From contig NZ_CP095073.1 in NCBI RefSeq assembly GCF_022919095.1, positions 744,001 to 808,000 of the forward strand: 64,000 nt of DNA, read 5' to 3'. This document shows, in pieces, positions 52,794 to 60,936 of this stretch. The DNA comes from Halobacillus salinarum (GTDB lineage: Bacteria; Bacillota; Bacilli; Bacillales; Halobacillaceae). The translations under genes and the position numbers were made by a program. Numbering within the stretch: the stretch's first letter is position 1; each line of letters opens with the position of its first letter. The notes under the pieces are model-generated. The model ran no database searches, was not told where the DNA came from, and was given only the letters and a program-made list of their open reading frames with translations.

Positions 52794-54314
52794 TTAAAAG
52801 AATCCCAGCTTTTGAGGGCTGTAGCTTACAAGCAGATTCTTGGTCTGCTGGTAGTGGCTGAGCATCATCTTGTGATTCTCACGTCCGACTCCGGACATTT
52901 TATAGCCGCCAAACGCAGCATGGGCAGGATAGGAATGGTAACAGTTTGTCCAAACTCTTCCCGCTTCAATTCCACGCCCGAAACGATAGGCCGTATTCAT
53001 ATCACGGGTCCATATGCCGGCGCCTAAACCATAAAGAGTATCATTGGCGATGTTCATCGCTTCTTCTTCATCTTTAAACGTAGTTACGGACAGGACCGGC
53101 CCGAAAATTTCTTCCTGAAATACGCGCATATCATTCGTTCCTTTAAAGATGGTCGGTTCTATATAATAACCTTCTGAAAGCTCACCTTCCAGCTTGTTTC
53201 TGCCGCCTCCCACGAGACATTCTGCTCCTTCTTCTTTACCAATGGATAAATAAGACATGATTTTGTCCATTTGTTCCGAAGACGCTTGTGCTCCCATCAT
53301 CACTTCAGGATCAAGCGGGTTCCCTGTCTTAATAGCTTTTACTCGTTCAAGAGCACGCTCCATGAACTTATCGTATATACTCTCGTGGATCAATGCGCGG
53401 GAAGGGCAGGTGCAGACTTCACCTTGATTAAGAGCAAATAAAACCATCCCTTCAATTGTTTTATCCAGAAAGTCATCATCTTTACTCATGACATCCTCAA
53501 AGAAAATATTAGGCGATTTGCCGCCAAGCTCTAATGTGACTGGAATAATATTTTGGGAAGCGTATTGCATGATCATTCTTCCGGTAGTTGTTTCACCGGT
53601 AAAAGCCACCTTGTTTACCCGGGGGTTGGAGGCTAATGGCTTCCCTGCTTCTAACCCATACCCGTTCACAATGTTTAATACACCATCAGGAAGCAGGTCT
53701 CCAACTATATCAATTAAATACATAAGTGAAGCAGGCGTCTGTTCGGCTGGTTTTAATACGATCGCGTTTCCAGCTGCAAGAGCAGGAGCGATTTTCCAAG
53801 TGGCCATGAGAATTGGAAAGTTCCAAGGAATAATCTGACCGACTACGCCAAGAGGTTCATGAAAGTGATAAGCAATGGTATCCTGGTCAATTTCTCCAAT
53901 TGAACCTTCCTGAGCGCGGATCACAGAAGCGAAATAGCGGAAATGATCGACTGCTAGAGGAATATCCGCATTCAAGGTTTCACGGACTGCTTTACCATTT
54001 TCCCACGATTCTGCTACTGCCAGTTTTTCGAGGTTTTCCTCCATGCGATCAGCAATTCGATTTAATATAAGCGAACGCTCAGTGACAGAGGTTTTTCCCC
54101 ATGCATCCTTAGCTTTATGAGCAGCATCCAAGGCAAGCTCGATGTCTTCTTCCGTAGATCTCGCTACCTGGCAGAAAGGTTTTCCTGTAGCAGGGGTGAC
54201 ATTATCGAAATACTGTCCTTTTACAGGAGCTGTCCATTTTCCGTCAATAAAGTTGTCATACCGGTCTTTGAACTGGACTATAGCTCCTTCAGTGTTTGGA
54301 AATGCATAAACCAT
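52794..54314 (-). CDS. NAD(P)-dependent aldehyde dehydrogenase (ExaC/AcoD type)
   Basis: A 506-residue aldehyde dehydrogenase oxidising short aldehydes such as acetaldehyde. The motifs are [20 protein letters not shown], the NAD-site [11 protein letters not shown], the catalytic Glu in [14 protein letters not shown], the catalytic Cys in [13 protein letters not shown], and [13 protein letters not shown]. The extra Cys after the nucleophile (CTC) is usual in the ExaC/AcoD branch. A cre-like box lies just upstream of the start region, and the DUF779 gene follows. Carbon catabolite control by CcpA is likely (inference). Confidence 0.93.
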   Translation of the reverse strand: MVYAFPNTEGAIVQFKDRYDNFIDGKWTAPVKGQYFDNVTPATGKPFCQVARSTEEDIELALDAAHKAKDAWGKTSVTERSLILNRIADRMEENLEKLAVAESWENGKAVRETLNADIPLAVDHFRYFASVIRAQEGSIGEIDQDTIAYHFHEPLGVVGQIIPWNFPILMATWKIAPALAAGNAIVLKPAEQTPASLMYLIDIVGDLLPDGVLNIVNGYGLEAGKPLASNPRVNKVAFTGETTTGRMIMQYASQNIIPVTLELGGKSPNIFFEDVMSKDDDFLDKTIEGMVLFALNQGEVCTCPSRALIHESIYDKFMERALERVKAIKTGNPLDPEVMMGAQASSEQMDKIMSYLSIGKEEGAECLVGGGRNKLEGELSEGYYIEPTIFKGTNDMRVFQEEIFGPVLSVTTFKDEEEAMNIANDTLYGLGAGIWTRDMNTAYRFGRGIEAGRVWTNCYHSYPAHAAFGGYKMSGVGRENHKMMLSHYQQTKNLLVSYSPQKLGFF

Positions 54315-54344
54315 TTGATTGATTCCTCCTGTACGTACTATTAG

Positions 54345-54358
54345 TGCAAGCGCTTACA
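54345..54358 (-). promoter_or_regulatory. cre (CcpA) box upstream of the aldehyde dehydrogenase
   Basis: TGCAAGCGCTTACA matches the cre consensus TGNAARCGNWWWCA. It lies about 30-44 bases upstream of the start codon, where CcpA bound to HPr-P would repress transcription. Confidence 0.75.
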
Positions 54359-54359
54359 A

Positions 54360-54453
54360 ATGGTGGTATGTAAACATACGCTACACTTAACTTGAAGCTA
54401 CCACCATCACAGAATTTTGTCAATTATTTGACTTTTTATAAAAATATTGACAA
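54360..54453. promoter_or_regulatory. Two long-spaced inverted repeats in the aldehyde dehydrogenase/exonuclease gap
   Basis: ATGGTGGTA (54360-54368) / TACCACCAT (54399-54407), perfect, 9 bp; and TTGTCAAT (54417-54424) / ATTGACAA (54446-54453), perfect, 8 bp. They lie in the divergent intergenic region, beyond the cre box. Each could be a regulator's operator pair. They do not match the Rex consensus TTGTGAA-N4-TTCACAA. The functions are unknown. Confidence 0.5.
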
Positions 54454-54555
54454 TTTTTTACCTTTAGATAAGTTTCTTCCATATGAGATCTATATGTAGG
54501 GAGAAGGGTTTTTTGTTATAATAAGTTCATCTGGAAAAGAAGGAGATTCTAAACG

Positions 54556-55434
54556 ATGACCAGTACAAATCGAATTATGCTTGTCGATGGTATGGCTCTT
54601 TTGTTCAGGGCCTTCTATGCTACTGCAATGAGCAATTATTTTATGGTAAATAGTAAAGGTACGCCTACCAATGGAGTTTATGGAATGTTGAAGCACTTAT
54701 TTACTGCTATTAATCATTATCAGCCTACCCATGTCGTCTGCTGCTGGGATATGGGGAGCAAAACATTCCGTAATGACATGTTTCCTGACTATAAAGCAAA
54801 CAGAGGAGAACCTCCTGTTGAATTAATTCCCCAATTTGACCTTGCAAAAGAAGCGATAGAATCATTAAATATTCCTAATGTCGGGGTTGCGGGTTTTGAA
54901 GCAGATGACTGTATTGGTACACTTAGTAAAGAATACAGCGAGCATTCCCAGGTTTTTATCCTTACCGGTGATCAGGACATGCTTCAGCTTTTAAAGCAAA
55001 ATACGACTGTCGTGCTGCTTAAAAAAGGGTATGGCAATTATGCGGAATATTACGAGGATTCTTTTTATGAAGAGAAGGGGATTACACCTGCTCAAATGGT
55101 AGATTTAAAAGCTTTGATGGGGGACACGAGCGACAATTATCCCGGTGTTAAAGGGATAGGGGAAAAAACAGCCCTCAAGCTGCTTATGAAGCACCAAACA
55201 ATCGAAGGAATTTTGGGAAATCTAGATGCCTTGACCAAAGGCCAGCGGTCAAAAATAGAAGAAGGACTGGAAATGCTTCATTTGTCGCGGAAACTTGCCC
55301 GTATTCATTGTGAAGCAGACGTTAATTGTTCATTGGAAGATGCTTTGTTTTACATTGATGACGAGCGAATGAGAGATAAATTTGAAGAACTTGAGTTTAG
55401 AAATTGGAGAAAGAACATTATAGGGGTATCTTAA
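54556..55434 (+). CDS. ypcP: 5'-3' exonuclease (YpcP, DNA polymerase I N-domain-like)
   Basis: A 292-residue stand-alone homologue of the 5'-3' exonuclease domain of DNA polymerase I, a flap endonuclease thought to remove RNA primers and assist repair. Metal-binding Asp residues are seen in MLVDGMALLFRAFYA, VCCWDMGSKTFRNDMFPDYKANR, GFEADDCIGTL and ILTGDQDMLQLL, followed by the helix-hairpin-helix DNA-binding part (LMGDTSDNYPGVKGIGEKTALKLL when read across the motif). The ATG has an AGAAGGAG site and a TATAAT-like -10 about 40 bases upstream. Confidence 0.92.
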   Translation: MTSTNRIMLVDGMALLFRAFYATAMSNYFMVNSKGTPTNGVYGMLKHLFTAINHYQPTHVVCCWDMGSKTFRNDMFPDYKANRGEPPVELIPQFDLAKEAIESLNIPNVGVAGFEADDCIGTLSKEYSEHSQVFILTGDQDMLQLLKQNTTVVLLKKGYGNYAEYYEDSFYEEKGITPAQMVDLKALMGDTSDNYPGVKGIGEKTALKLLMKHQTIEGILGNLDALTKGQRSKIEEGLEMLHLSRKLARIHCEADVNCSLEDALFYIDDERMRDKFEELEFRNWRKNIIGVS

Positions 55435-55440
55435 CGGTGT

Positions 55441-55468
55441 GTCGGTAGCTTATGCTACCGACTTTCTT
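55441..55468 (+). terminator. Rho-independent terminator
   Basis: Perfect 9-bp arms GTCGGTAGC (55441-55449) and GCTACCGAC (55454-55462) followed by TTTCTT, between the convergent exonuclease and XRE/TPR genes. Confidence 0.82.
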
Positions 55469-55483
55469 ATGCACACGATTCTT

Positions 55484-56746
55484 TTAAAGAAGATCTTTTT
55501 TCTGAGTGAATTTATATTGGTTCGCTTCTCTGTAATACATGGAAGATTTCTTGTACATCCGTTTGTTGTAGTAAAGGTTTGCGAGCAGTTCCAGAGCATC
55601 TTTATAATCATCGTAAATATTTAATTCCCTCAGGTCGGGGATGATTACATGTTCTAGTTCGTGTATGAATTCTTCTTCTTGAGTTGATTTGTTCAAATTA
55701 TGCTTTAATATATAAAATTTGTGCTTGAATTGTAGGTCATTTTGCTTGTCCGCCATTTTTTCTCCTGACAAGATATAAGACCAGCATTCCTCAATGTTTT
55801 CATTATAGTAGTGCGCTAAAGCTAGAAGGTAGATGGTTCCTGACTGGAAGTAGGTATCATCCGTTTCAATACCTTCCGCTTGTTCTAAAAACTCGATCGC
55901 TTTATCATAATTTTCCATATTGATGTTGATATAGCCTAAATTATGATAAATTCTTCTTTTTTCTAAAAAAGTTAAATGATACTTGGCAACTTTTAATATT
56001 TTTAAAAAATATTCTTGAGCAATATCGTGGATATTGAGAAAACGATAATTGATCGCAATAATCATATAAGTATCTACAATCCTGGAATATTGAAGGGAAT
56101 CCTTGTACCCTTTTAATGCTTTTTCCGCGTAGTAGGTAGATTCTACAGCTGCTCTTGTTTGAGAGTACGTTAGTGCTAAATGGAAATAAACTTCACTGTC
56201 TTCGAGTGGGAGCTCGTTCATCTTTTGTGATGCATTTCTAAAATAGTTCAGGGCTTGACGCAATTCTGCTTTTAAAAATAAGTGGAGGCCGACCGTCTTA
56301 TAATAGAAAAATTGAAATTCCTTTGTTGCCTGAGGGAAGATGGCATCAAACTCTTTTAGAGTGTCATCAGGGATTAAGATCTCCTCTAAAGTCATTTTAT
56401 GACGGGTTAGAATGACTTTGTATAAATTCCCTAATTCAATATTTTGGTTATTGGCTAACGCTTTTTCTATCTCGGATTTAAGTTTTTTCATCAGAGTAAA
56501 ATCTCTTAATTGAATGGTTTCATGCCAATCATGGAGATTCTGATAGATGTCCTCGTCAAATTCTTCATTAATGTTTGTGAGGGTAATCTTCAGCCGCTCC
56601 CCGATCAGACGATAGATTTCATCACTGGCATTAATAGAATTGTGCTCGATCTTACTTAAATAGGACACAGAACAGATGCCTGAAGCTAAATCTTCTAATG
56701 TCATATTTTTATATTTTCGGTGCTGTTTAATTAATGTGCCCTTCAT
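55484..56746 (-). CDS. XRE/TPR regulator (RRNPP-like quorum-sensing fold)
   Basis: A 420-residue protein with an N-terminal Cro/CI-type helix-turn-helix (GTLIKQHRKYKNMTLEDLASG, then ICSVSYLSKIEHNS) and a long array of TPR-like helices up to the C-terminus (for example LGYININMENYDKAIEFLEQAE, and HLALTYSQTRAAVESTYYAEKAL). Size and layout match the RRNPP family (NprR, PlcR, Rgg), which binds secreted peptides. No small secreted pro-peptide gene is visible on either side, so the ligand, if any, is encoded elsewhere. The ATG at 56746 follows AGAGGGG; a TTG two codons upstream is possible. Confidence 0.83.
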   Translation of the reverse strand: MKGTLIKQHRKYKNMTLEDLASGICSVSYLSKIEHNSINASDEIYRLIGERLKITLTNINEEFDEDIYQNLHDWHETIQLRDFTLMKKLKSEIEKALANNQNIELGNLYKVILTRHKMTLEEILIPDDTLKEFDAIFPQATKEFQFFYYKTVGLHLFLKAELRQALNYFRNASQKMNELPLEDSEVYFHLALTYSQTRAAVESTYYAEKALKGYKDSLQYSRIVDTYMIIAINYRFLNIHDIAQEYFLKILKVAKYHLTFLEKRRIYHNLGYININMENYDKAIEFLEQAEGIETDDTYFQSGTIYLLALAHYYNENIEECWSYILSGEKMADKQNDLQFKHKFYILKHNLNKSTQEEEFIHELEHVIIPDLRELNIYDDYKDALELLANLYYNKRMYKKSSMYYREANQYKFTQKKDLL

Positions 56747-56856
56747 TGTCAACCGTTCCCCTCTTCTTTAAAGCACTCAAGTATACACAATATAATAGAC
56801 CGAGAAAAAATACAATTATAGTCGACTGATCCAAAATTTGTAAAAATAAAACAAAC

Positions 56857-56880
56857 AGCCATCCAGTAGAGGGGATGGCT
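56857..56880 (-). terminator. Rho-independent terminator of the NAD(P)-binding protein gene
   Basis: Perfect 8-bp arms AGCCATCC (56857-56864) and GGATGGCT (56873-56880); on the minus strand the stem is followed by GTTTGTTTTATTTTT. Confidence 0.88.
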
Positions 56881-56894
56881 GCTGCTTATTAGAA

Positions 56895-57527
56895 TTATAT
56901 CGTTTTAAGAGCTTCCTCAATCTGGGTATCGCCGGAGACTAATTCAAACGTCTTGTTATAAGTGTTTGGTTCTCTCAGGCAGGCGATCATCGTTTTAGCG
57001 ACGTCCGCTCTTGGAATCGTACCGCGGTCTACGGTTTCTCCAACATTGACTTTACTAGTTCCTTCTTCATGCGTTAAGCCGCCGGGTCGTACAATTGTAT
57101 AATTGAGCTCGGTACCTTGAAGATATTCATCAGCTTCGCCTTTCATCTTAAGATAATGCTGTAGTTCTTCTTTGCCGCGCTCTGGCTGTCCTGCCGCAAT
57201 GGCGCTGAGCATGATGAATTTTTTCATTCCAAAGTTTTCTGTTGCCTTAATTAAATTTATCGCTCCATCACGATCCACGAGCTCCGTCTGCTCAGGTCCG
57301 GTGCTGGAGCCTGAGCCGGCGGCAAAAATGACAGCTTCTTTTCCTTTTACCGCATGGCCGACGTCTCCCGTTAAGTCGGCAAGAACAGGAATGCCTCCTA
57401 GTTCTTCAATTTTAGCCTTTTGTTCTTCCTTTCTGACCATGCCATAAGGGACATGACCATCTTCTTTTAAATATTGAATCAGTAAACGGCCCGTGTGGCC
57501 ATTTGCTCCTGCTACGAGTACTTCCAT
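56895..57527 (-). CDS. NAD(P)-binding atypical SDR (NmrA/YhfK-like)
   Basis: A 210-residue atypical short-chain dehydrogenase. The cofactor motif is VLVAGANGHTGRLLIQYLK at the N-terminus (GxxGxxG), followed by IFAAGSGSSTGPEQTELVDRD, MLSAIAAGQPERG and YTIVRPGGLTHEEGT, as in YhfK/YwnB-type proteins. The active-site Tyr of classical SDRs is not evident, so it may sense redox state or act on an unknown substrate. A strong terminator follows. Confidence 0.87.
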   Translation of the reverse strand: MEVLVAGANGHTGRLLIQYLKEDGHVPYGMVRKEEQKAKIEELGGIPVLADLTGDVGHAVKGKEAVIFAAGSGSSTGPEQTELVDRDGAINLIKATENFGMKKFIMLSAIAAGQPERGKEELQHYLKMKGEADEYLQGTELNYTIVRPGGLTHEEGTSKVNVGETVDRGTIPRADVAKTMIACLREPNTYNKTFELVSGDTQIEEALKTI

Positions 57528-57618
57528 AAACTCTCAAGCTCCTTCCGTCTATAGTTCTCCTTCACCCATTATGTTGCCGATTGCAGTCAAAACTAAACAT
57601 AGAGGATAGGGAATGACG

Positions 57619-58560
57619 TTAGAGAGAAGGGAAACAAAGTTCCTGGTAATTACACTGGGAACAGATTCTAGGATCCTCCTGCATCGGGAATTGTTCGAAG
57701 CTTTTGGGTTTGTTTTGTTCCGGATCCATGAGCTGCATCTGCATTTGTTCCATGCTGATTTGGTAAAGGTGCTGGACATTTATTAAATCTTGTTCGGTAA
57801 GCTTGTGTTCAATATGCGTTCCTTCGAGTAAATATTCATTTCGAATAATGATATCATCCAAGGACCCAATGTTGAATTTTTGACGTAAATACAAAGCATA
57901 CAGTGCTAACTGGTTACGGTCTTCGTCTGAAGATTTACCAGTTTTCCAGTCAACAATAATCCATTTATTGTTTTGTAAGTCTTTATATAACAAGTCCATC
58001 ACAACGAAAATTTTTATGCCGTTGACTGTCATATACCGGAACTTTTCCGACTCCATAAATTGCATACGCTCTTTATTGAGCACTTCAGCAAAGGACTTGC
58101 TTGCGTAGAAATTTTGAATTGTCTTGTGAAGGCGATCGGTGATTTTTTTAACTTTTTTATCGGGTAGTGTGTCCGACTGACTGTAATAAATTTCGTGAAA
58201 CATCGTGTAATGTTTAGGACGGTTCTGCCAAAGATGTTCTTTTCTGGTAGATTCAATAAACCCGCGGTTGAGGTGGCGGCGGACTTCTTCTACGAATTTT
58301 GATTCATCAATGACGGACCGATTTGAAAGAACATCTTGAATGGTTTGATAGATCATATCGTGAATGATACTCCCGAAGAACATCTCCAGGTTCGTAATTT
58401 TTTTAAGCCTGTAGGCTTGGCGGGCAAGAGAGTCCGCATCTCTTAACCACCCATTGTGAGAAGTATAGTAGTCATAACAATACTTTCTTAAACAGGTAAG
58501 AAAGGTTTTATGCCTGGATAAAGACCAGGATAATTCCGGGTAATGCTTGATTTCAAACAT
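57619..58560 (-). CDS. PD-(D/E)XK nuclease, RecB/Cas4-like with Fe-S cysteines
   Basis: A 313-residue protein of the PD-(D/E)XK superfamily in its RecB/Cas4 form. The core motif is IIVDWKTGKSSDEDRNQLALYALYL (Asp and Lys of the DxK site, with the QLALYA helix), preceded by a beta-strand FVVMDLLY carrying the Asp. Cysteines in FLTCLRKYCYDYY near the N-terminus and ICSQCNYQELC at the C-terminus match the 4Fe-4S ligand set of Cas4/AddB-type nucleases. The ATG at 58560 follows GGAGG; an ATG four codons upstream includes that site. No CRISPR array or cas gene is near. The stand-alone DNA-repair role is inferred. Confidence 0.82.
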   Translation of the reverse strand: MFEIKHYPELSWSLSRHKTFLTCLRKYCYDYYTSHNGWLRDADSLARQAYRLKKITNLEMFFGSIIHDMIYQTIQDVLSNRSVIDESKFVEEVRRHLNRGFIESTRKEHLWQNRPKHYTMFHEIYYSQSDTLPDKKVKKITDRLHKTIQNFYASKSFAEVLNKERMQFMESEKFRYMTVNGIKIFVVMDLLYKDLQNNKWIIVDWKTGKSSDEDRNQLALYALYLRQKFNIGSLDDIIIRNEYLLEGTHIEHKLTEQDLINVQHLYQISMEQMQMQLMDPEQNKPKSFEQFPMQEDPRICSQCNYQELCFPSL

Positions 58561-58583
58561 AGGTACCTCCATATTCCCAAGAT

Positions 58584-58892
58584 TCAGCGCTCGTCCTTAA
58601 GCTGGAAGTCTTCTAAATTAACTTTTCGATGAATAACCGTGACTCCTTCGCTTTCAAGGGACAGTCTTTGGATTTCTGCTCCATCAGGGTCTCCTAAGGC
58701 AATTTGCCCTTTTGAATTGATTACACGATGCCACGGCAGAGAATACTTAGCACTCATAGAATGCAGAATCCGTGCCACTTGTCTTGCAGCTCTCGGGTTC
58801 CCTGCCTGACCTGCAATTTGGCCGTACGTCATGACCTTACCTTCTGGGATCTGCTTGATGATCGTTAGGGTTCGTTTTGTAAAAGGCTGCAT
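58584..58892 (-). CDS. Alkyltransferase-like protein (ATL)
   Basis: A 102-residue protein of the MGMT (O6-alkylguanine transferase) C-terminal family. The DNA-binding helix-turn-helix is VMTYGQIAGQAGNPRAARQVARIL. The active-site motif PCHRV is replaced by LPWHRVINSKG, so the methyl-accepting Cys is Trp. ATL proteins of this type cannot remove the alkyl group; they bind O6-alkylguanine and hand it to nucleotide excision repair. The ATG at 58892 has AAGAAGGAG. The gene lies 23 bases upstream of the RecB/Cas4-like nuclease gene on the same strand. Confidence 0.9.
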   Translation of the reverse strand: MQPFTKRTLTIIKQIPEGKVMTYGQIAGQAGNPRAARQVARILHSMSAKYSLPWHRVINSKGQIALGDPDGAEIQRLSLESEGVTVIHRKVNLEDFQLKDER

Positions 58893-58999
58893 AATGTTTA
58901 CTCCTTCTTTCTTTAGTTTATGATAATTCAAACAAAGTTTCATTCGTTAGGAATTGCAAATGGAAGTTTGATACAATTTCTTTGGAAGGAGAGAATGAT

Positions 59000-59809
59000 A
59001 TGAAGTTTCCGCGCACGTTAACGATAGCTGGATCGGCATCTCAGGGCAGTGCAGGGGTCCAGGCGGATTTAAAAACATTTCAAGAGTTGAACGTTTATGG
59101 GATGAGTGCGATTACTGCATTTGTTGCCACTAATCAAACGCTTGATCAAAGTATTTTTACTCAATCGCTGGATGCGGTCAAGGCCCAAGTGTACTCCTCT
59201 TTAGAGCACGTTGGGGCAGACGCAGTTAAAACAGGAATGTTATTTACTGAAGATATTATTAAAACGGTAGCAGTTCTTTTGGAAGAGTCTGGCGTTTCCA
59301 ATATTGTCGTAGATCCTGTAATGATTGGAAAGATGGGATCGCAATTATTAAAGGATGAGGCCGTTGATGCCTTAATAAACTATTTGCTTCCTTCTGCGAA
59401 AATACTCACACCAAACGTAGAGGAGGCAGGACGAATATTACATACGTCTACTCCTGAGTCCCTGAAGGATATGGAGGAATGTGCCTATGAACTTCATAAA
59501 CTGGGGCCGGAGTATATCTTAATAAAAGGAGGGGCATTAAAGGGACTTCCAGCCATTGACGTCATGTTTGATGGAAATGAAATGTTGGTATTAGAAGAAG
59601 AACGAGTCGCTACGATTCATACCAGTGGGGCGGGGTGTACGTATTCAGCTGCTATTACAGCCCAGCTTGCTAAAGGAGATACAGTAGAAGGGGCGGTAAG
59701 GACGGCTAAAGCCTTTGTAACACAAGCCATCCGTTATGCCCTTGACTTTAATCGGGGATTGGCTCAATTAACCAAGCAGCGACACGCCTTTTTTCATAGG
59801 ATTGCTTAA
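59000..59809 (+). CDS. pdxK: Pyridoxine kinase / hydroxymethylpyrimidine kinase family
   Basis: A 269-residue ribokinase-superfamily enzyme of the ThiD/PdxK group. The start TIAGSASQGSAGVQADLKTFQ matches the family's first motif, though Ser replaces the Asp of GSD, seen in most ThiD enzymes. Others are VVDPVMIGKMGSQLL, ILTPNVEEAGRI, YILIKGGALKG and the anion-hole HTSGAGCTYSAAITA. The Bacillus PdxK pyridoxine kinase is the nearest comparison, but thiamin pyrimidine phosphorylation cannot be excluded. The ATG at 59000 has GGAAGGAGAG; upstream codons to 58982 are not used. Confidence 0.8.
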   Translation: MKFPRTLTIAGSASQGSAGVQADLKTFQELNVYGMSAITAFVATNQTLDQSIFTQSLDAVKAQVYSSLEHVGADAVKTGMLFTEDIIKTVAVLLEESGVSNIVVDPVMIGKMGSQLLKDEAVDALINYLLPSAKILTPNVEEAGRILHTSTPESLKDMEECAYELHKLGPEYILIKGGALKGLPAIDVMFDGNEMLVLEEERVATIHTSGAGCTYSAAITAQLAKGDTVEGAVRTAKAFVTQAIRYALDFNRGLAQLTKQRHAFFHRIA

Positions 59810-59824
59810 GGGGAGAGGGAACAT

Positions 59825-60454
59825 TTGAATACACACTTATTTTTATTTGGCGGGAGCCCGCCTTTTACCGAGCAATTAGCTAGAGAGTTTTCAGCTTTAG
59901 TCGAAAATGGTCCAGTTGCAGTTCTTTATATGGATCGTGAAGGGGCTGAAGAATACCTGACAAGATACATTATAAATTTACAAATTAGAGAAAATGATGT
60001 TTTTTATCTTCCTTTACAAATGACATATACAGCTGCTGAGTGGCGTATGCTTAAAAAGTGTAAAGGGGTCATTATAGGAGGAGGAAATACAGCTCGCTAT
60101 CATGATTACATAGTAAAAAACAGGCTTAGTAAAATGATTCACACTTTATTTTCTGAAGGTGTTCCCGTTGCTGGGTTTTCCGCCGGGGCTTTGCTTACAC
60201 CTGAGGAGTGTGTCATTTCTGCTAAAGATAATGAGCAGAAGCGGCAATTGTACCTCAAAGGATTAGGGTTGTTACATCATGGTGTAATCGCCGTTCATTA
60301 TTTAGAGTGGAATGAGACGGAGCCATTACAACAAGCTGTTTTGCGCACTAATTCTGAAATAGGATACGGAATTGCTGAACAATCAGGCATCTATTTTAAG
60401 GACCAGCAGATGAGGAAATGTGAAGGTTATGTAGAATTTATCACAAACGGCTGA
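59825..60454 (+). CDS. Peptidase S51-like / class I GATase-like protein
   Basis: A 209-residue protein with the dipeptidase E/cyanophycinase (S51) fold: an N-terminal FLFGGSPPF, KGVIIGGGNTARYHDYI, then the nucleophile elbow VAGFSAGALLTPEECVI with the Ser. The C-terminal GYGIAEQSGIYF matches the family's closing strand. The catalytic His/Glu cannot be fixed by eye. The TTG start has GGGGAGAGGG. It follows pdxK by 15 bases, so the two are probably co-transcribed. Substrate unknown. Confidence 0.78.
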   Translation: MNTHLFLFGGSPPFTEQLAREFSALVENGPVAVLYMDREGAEEYLTRYIINLQIRENDVFYLPLQMTYTAAEWRMLKKCKGVIIGGGNTARYHDYIVKNRLSKMIHTLFSEGVPVAGFSAGALLTPEECVISAKDNEQKRQLYLKGLGLLHHGVIAVHYLEWNETEPLQQAVLRTNSEIGYGIAEQSGIYFKDQQMRKCEGYVEFITNG

Positions 60455-60488
60455 TAAACGATCGTTGATCCAGAAGGAGGAGAGGGAA

Positions 60489-60920
60489 TTGAAACAAAAT
60501 CCTGGTTTGATCACCATTTTGAGTGTGGTTCTCCTCATTCTTCTAACAGCCGGGGCAATATTTGGCGGTTTTTTCTTTGGAATGGTAGGGTTATTTGAAG
60601 TTATTGGTGTTTCCTATACATCAGCATGGTCACTCTTGTTATTTGCTATCCTTGTTCTTCTGCTGGGGTTTTTCTTTGAAATCATGGCTAAAATGGTTAA
60701 AGCATTAAGTGTCCTTGCAAAGCCCTCTCCTTATGTACTGCGTATTTGGAAACCTATCGTCGACACAGGGTTCACTTGGCTCACAATCTATACGGTTGAT
60801 GAACTTGTCAAACATGTAAGTCTTACAGCAGTCAGCGAATGGATATTTGCGGTCCTATTAGTAGTAGTTGATTACCTTTTTGATGATAAAAAAAAGAATC
60901 AAAAAACCTCGCTTCGTTAG
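60489..60920 (+). CDS. Small membrane protein, YrvL-like
   Basis: A 143-residue protein with three or four membrane helices and a basic C-terminus (DYLFDDKKKNQK). The first two helices (GAIFGGFFFGMVGLFEVIGV, then LLLFAILVLLLGFFFEI) and the WLTIYTVDELVKHV segment resemble YrvL, a small regulator of sigma-Y activity in B. subtilis; this similarity is tentative. The start is TTG at 60489 after GGAGGAGAGGG. The 3' end of the gene forms one arm of the terminator. Confidence 0.6.
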   Translation: MKQNPGLITILSVVLLILLTAGAIFGGFFFGMVGLFEVIGVSYTSAWSLLLFAILVLLLGFFFEIMAKMVKALSVLAKPSPYVLRIWKPIVDTGFTWLTIYTVDELVKHVSLTAVSEWIFAVLLVVVDYLFDDKKKNQKTSLR

Positions 60921-60934
60921 GCGAGGTTTTTAAA
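60903..60934. terminator. Bidirectional terminator
   Basis: Perfect 10-bp arms AAAACCTCGC (60903-60912) and GCGAGGTTTT (60921-60930) with A and T tracts, between the YrvL-like gene and trhO. One arm is inside the last codons of the first gene. Confidence 0.92.
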
Positions 60935-60936
60935 TG

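Noticed and set aside
57619-58560. Cas4 of a CRISPR system
   Set aside because: No repeat array and no other cas gene in the window; stand-alone Cas4/RecB-like nucleases are common.
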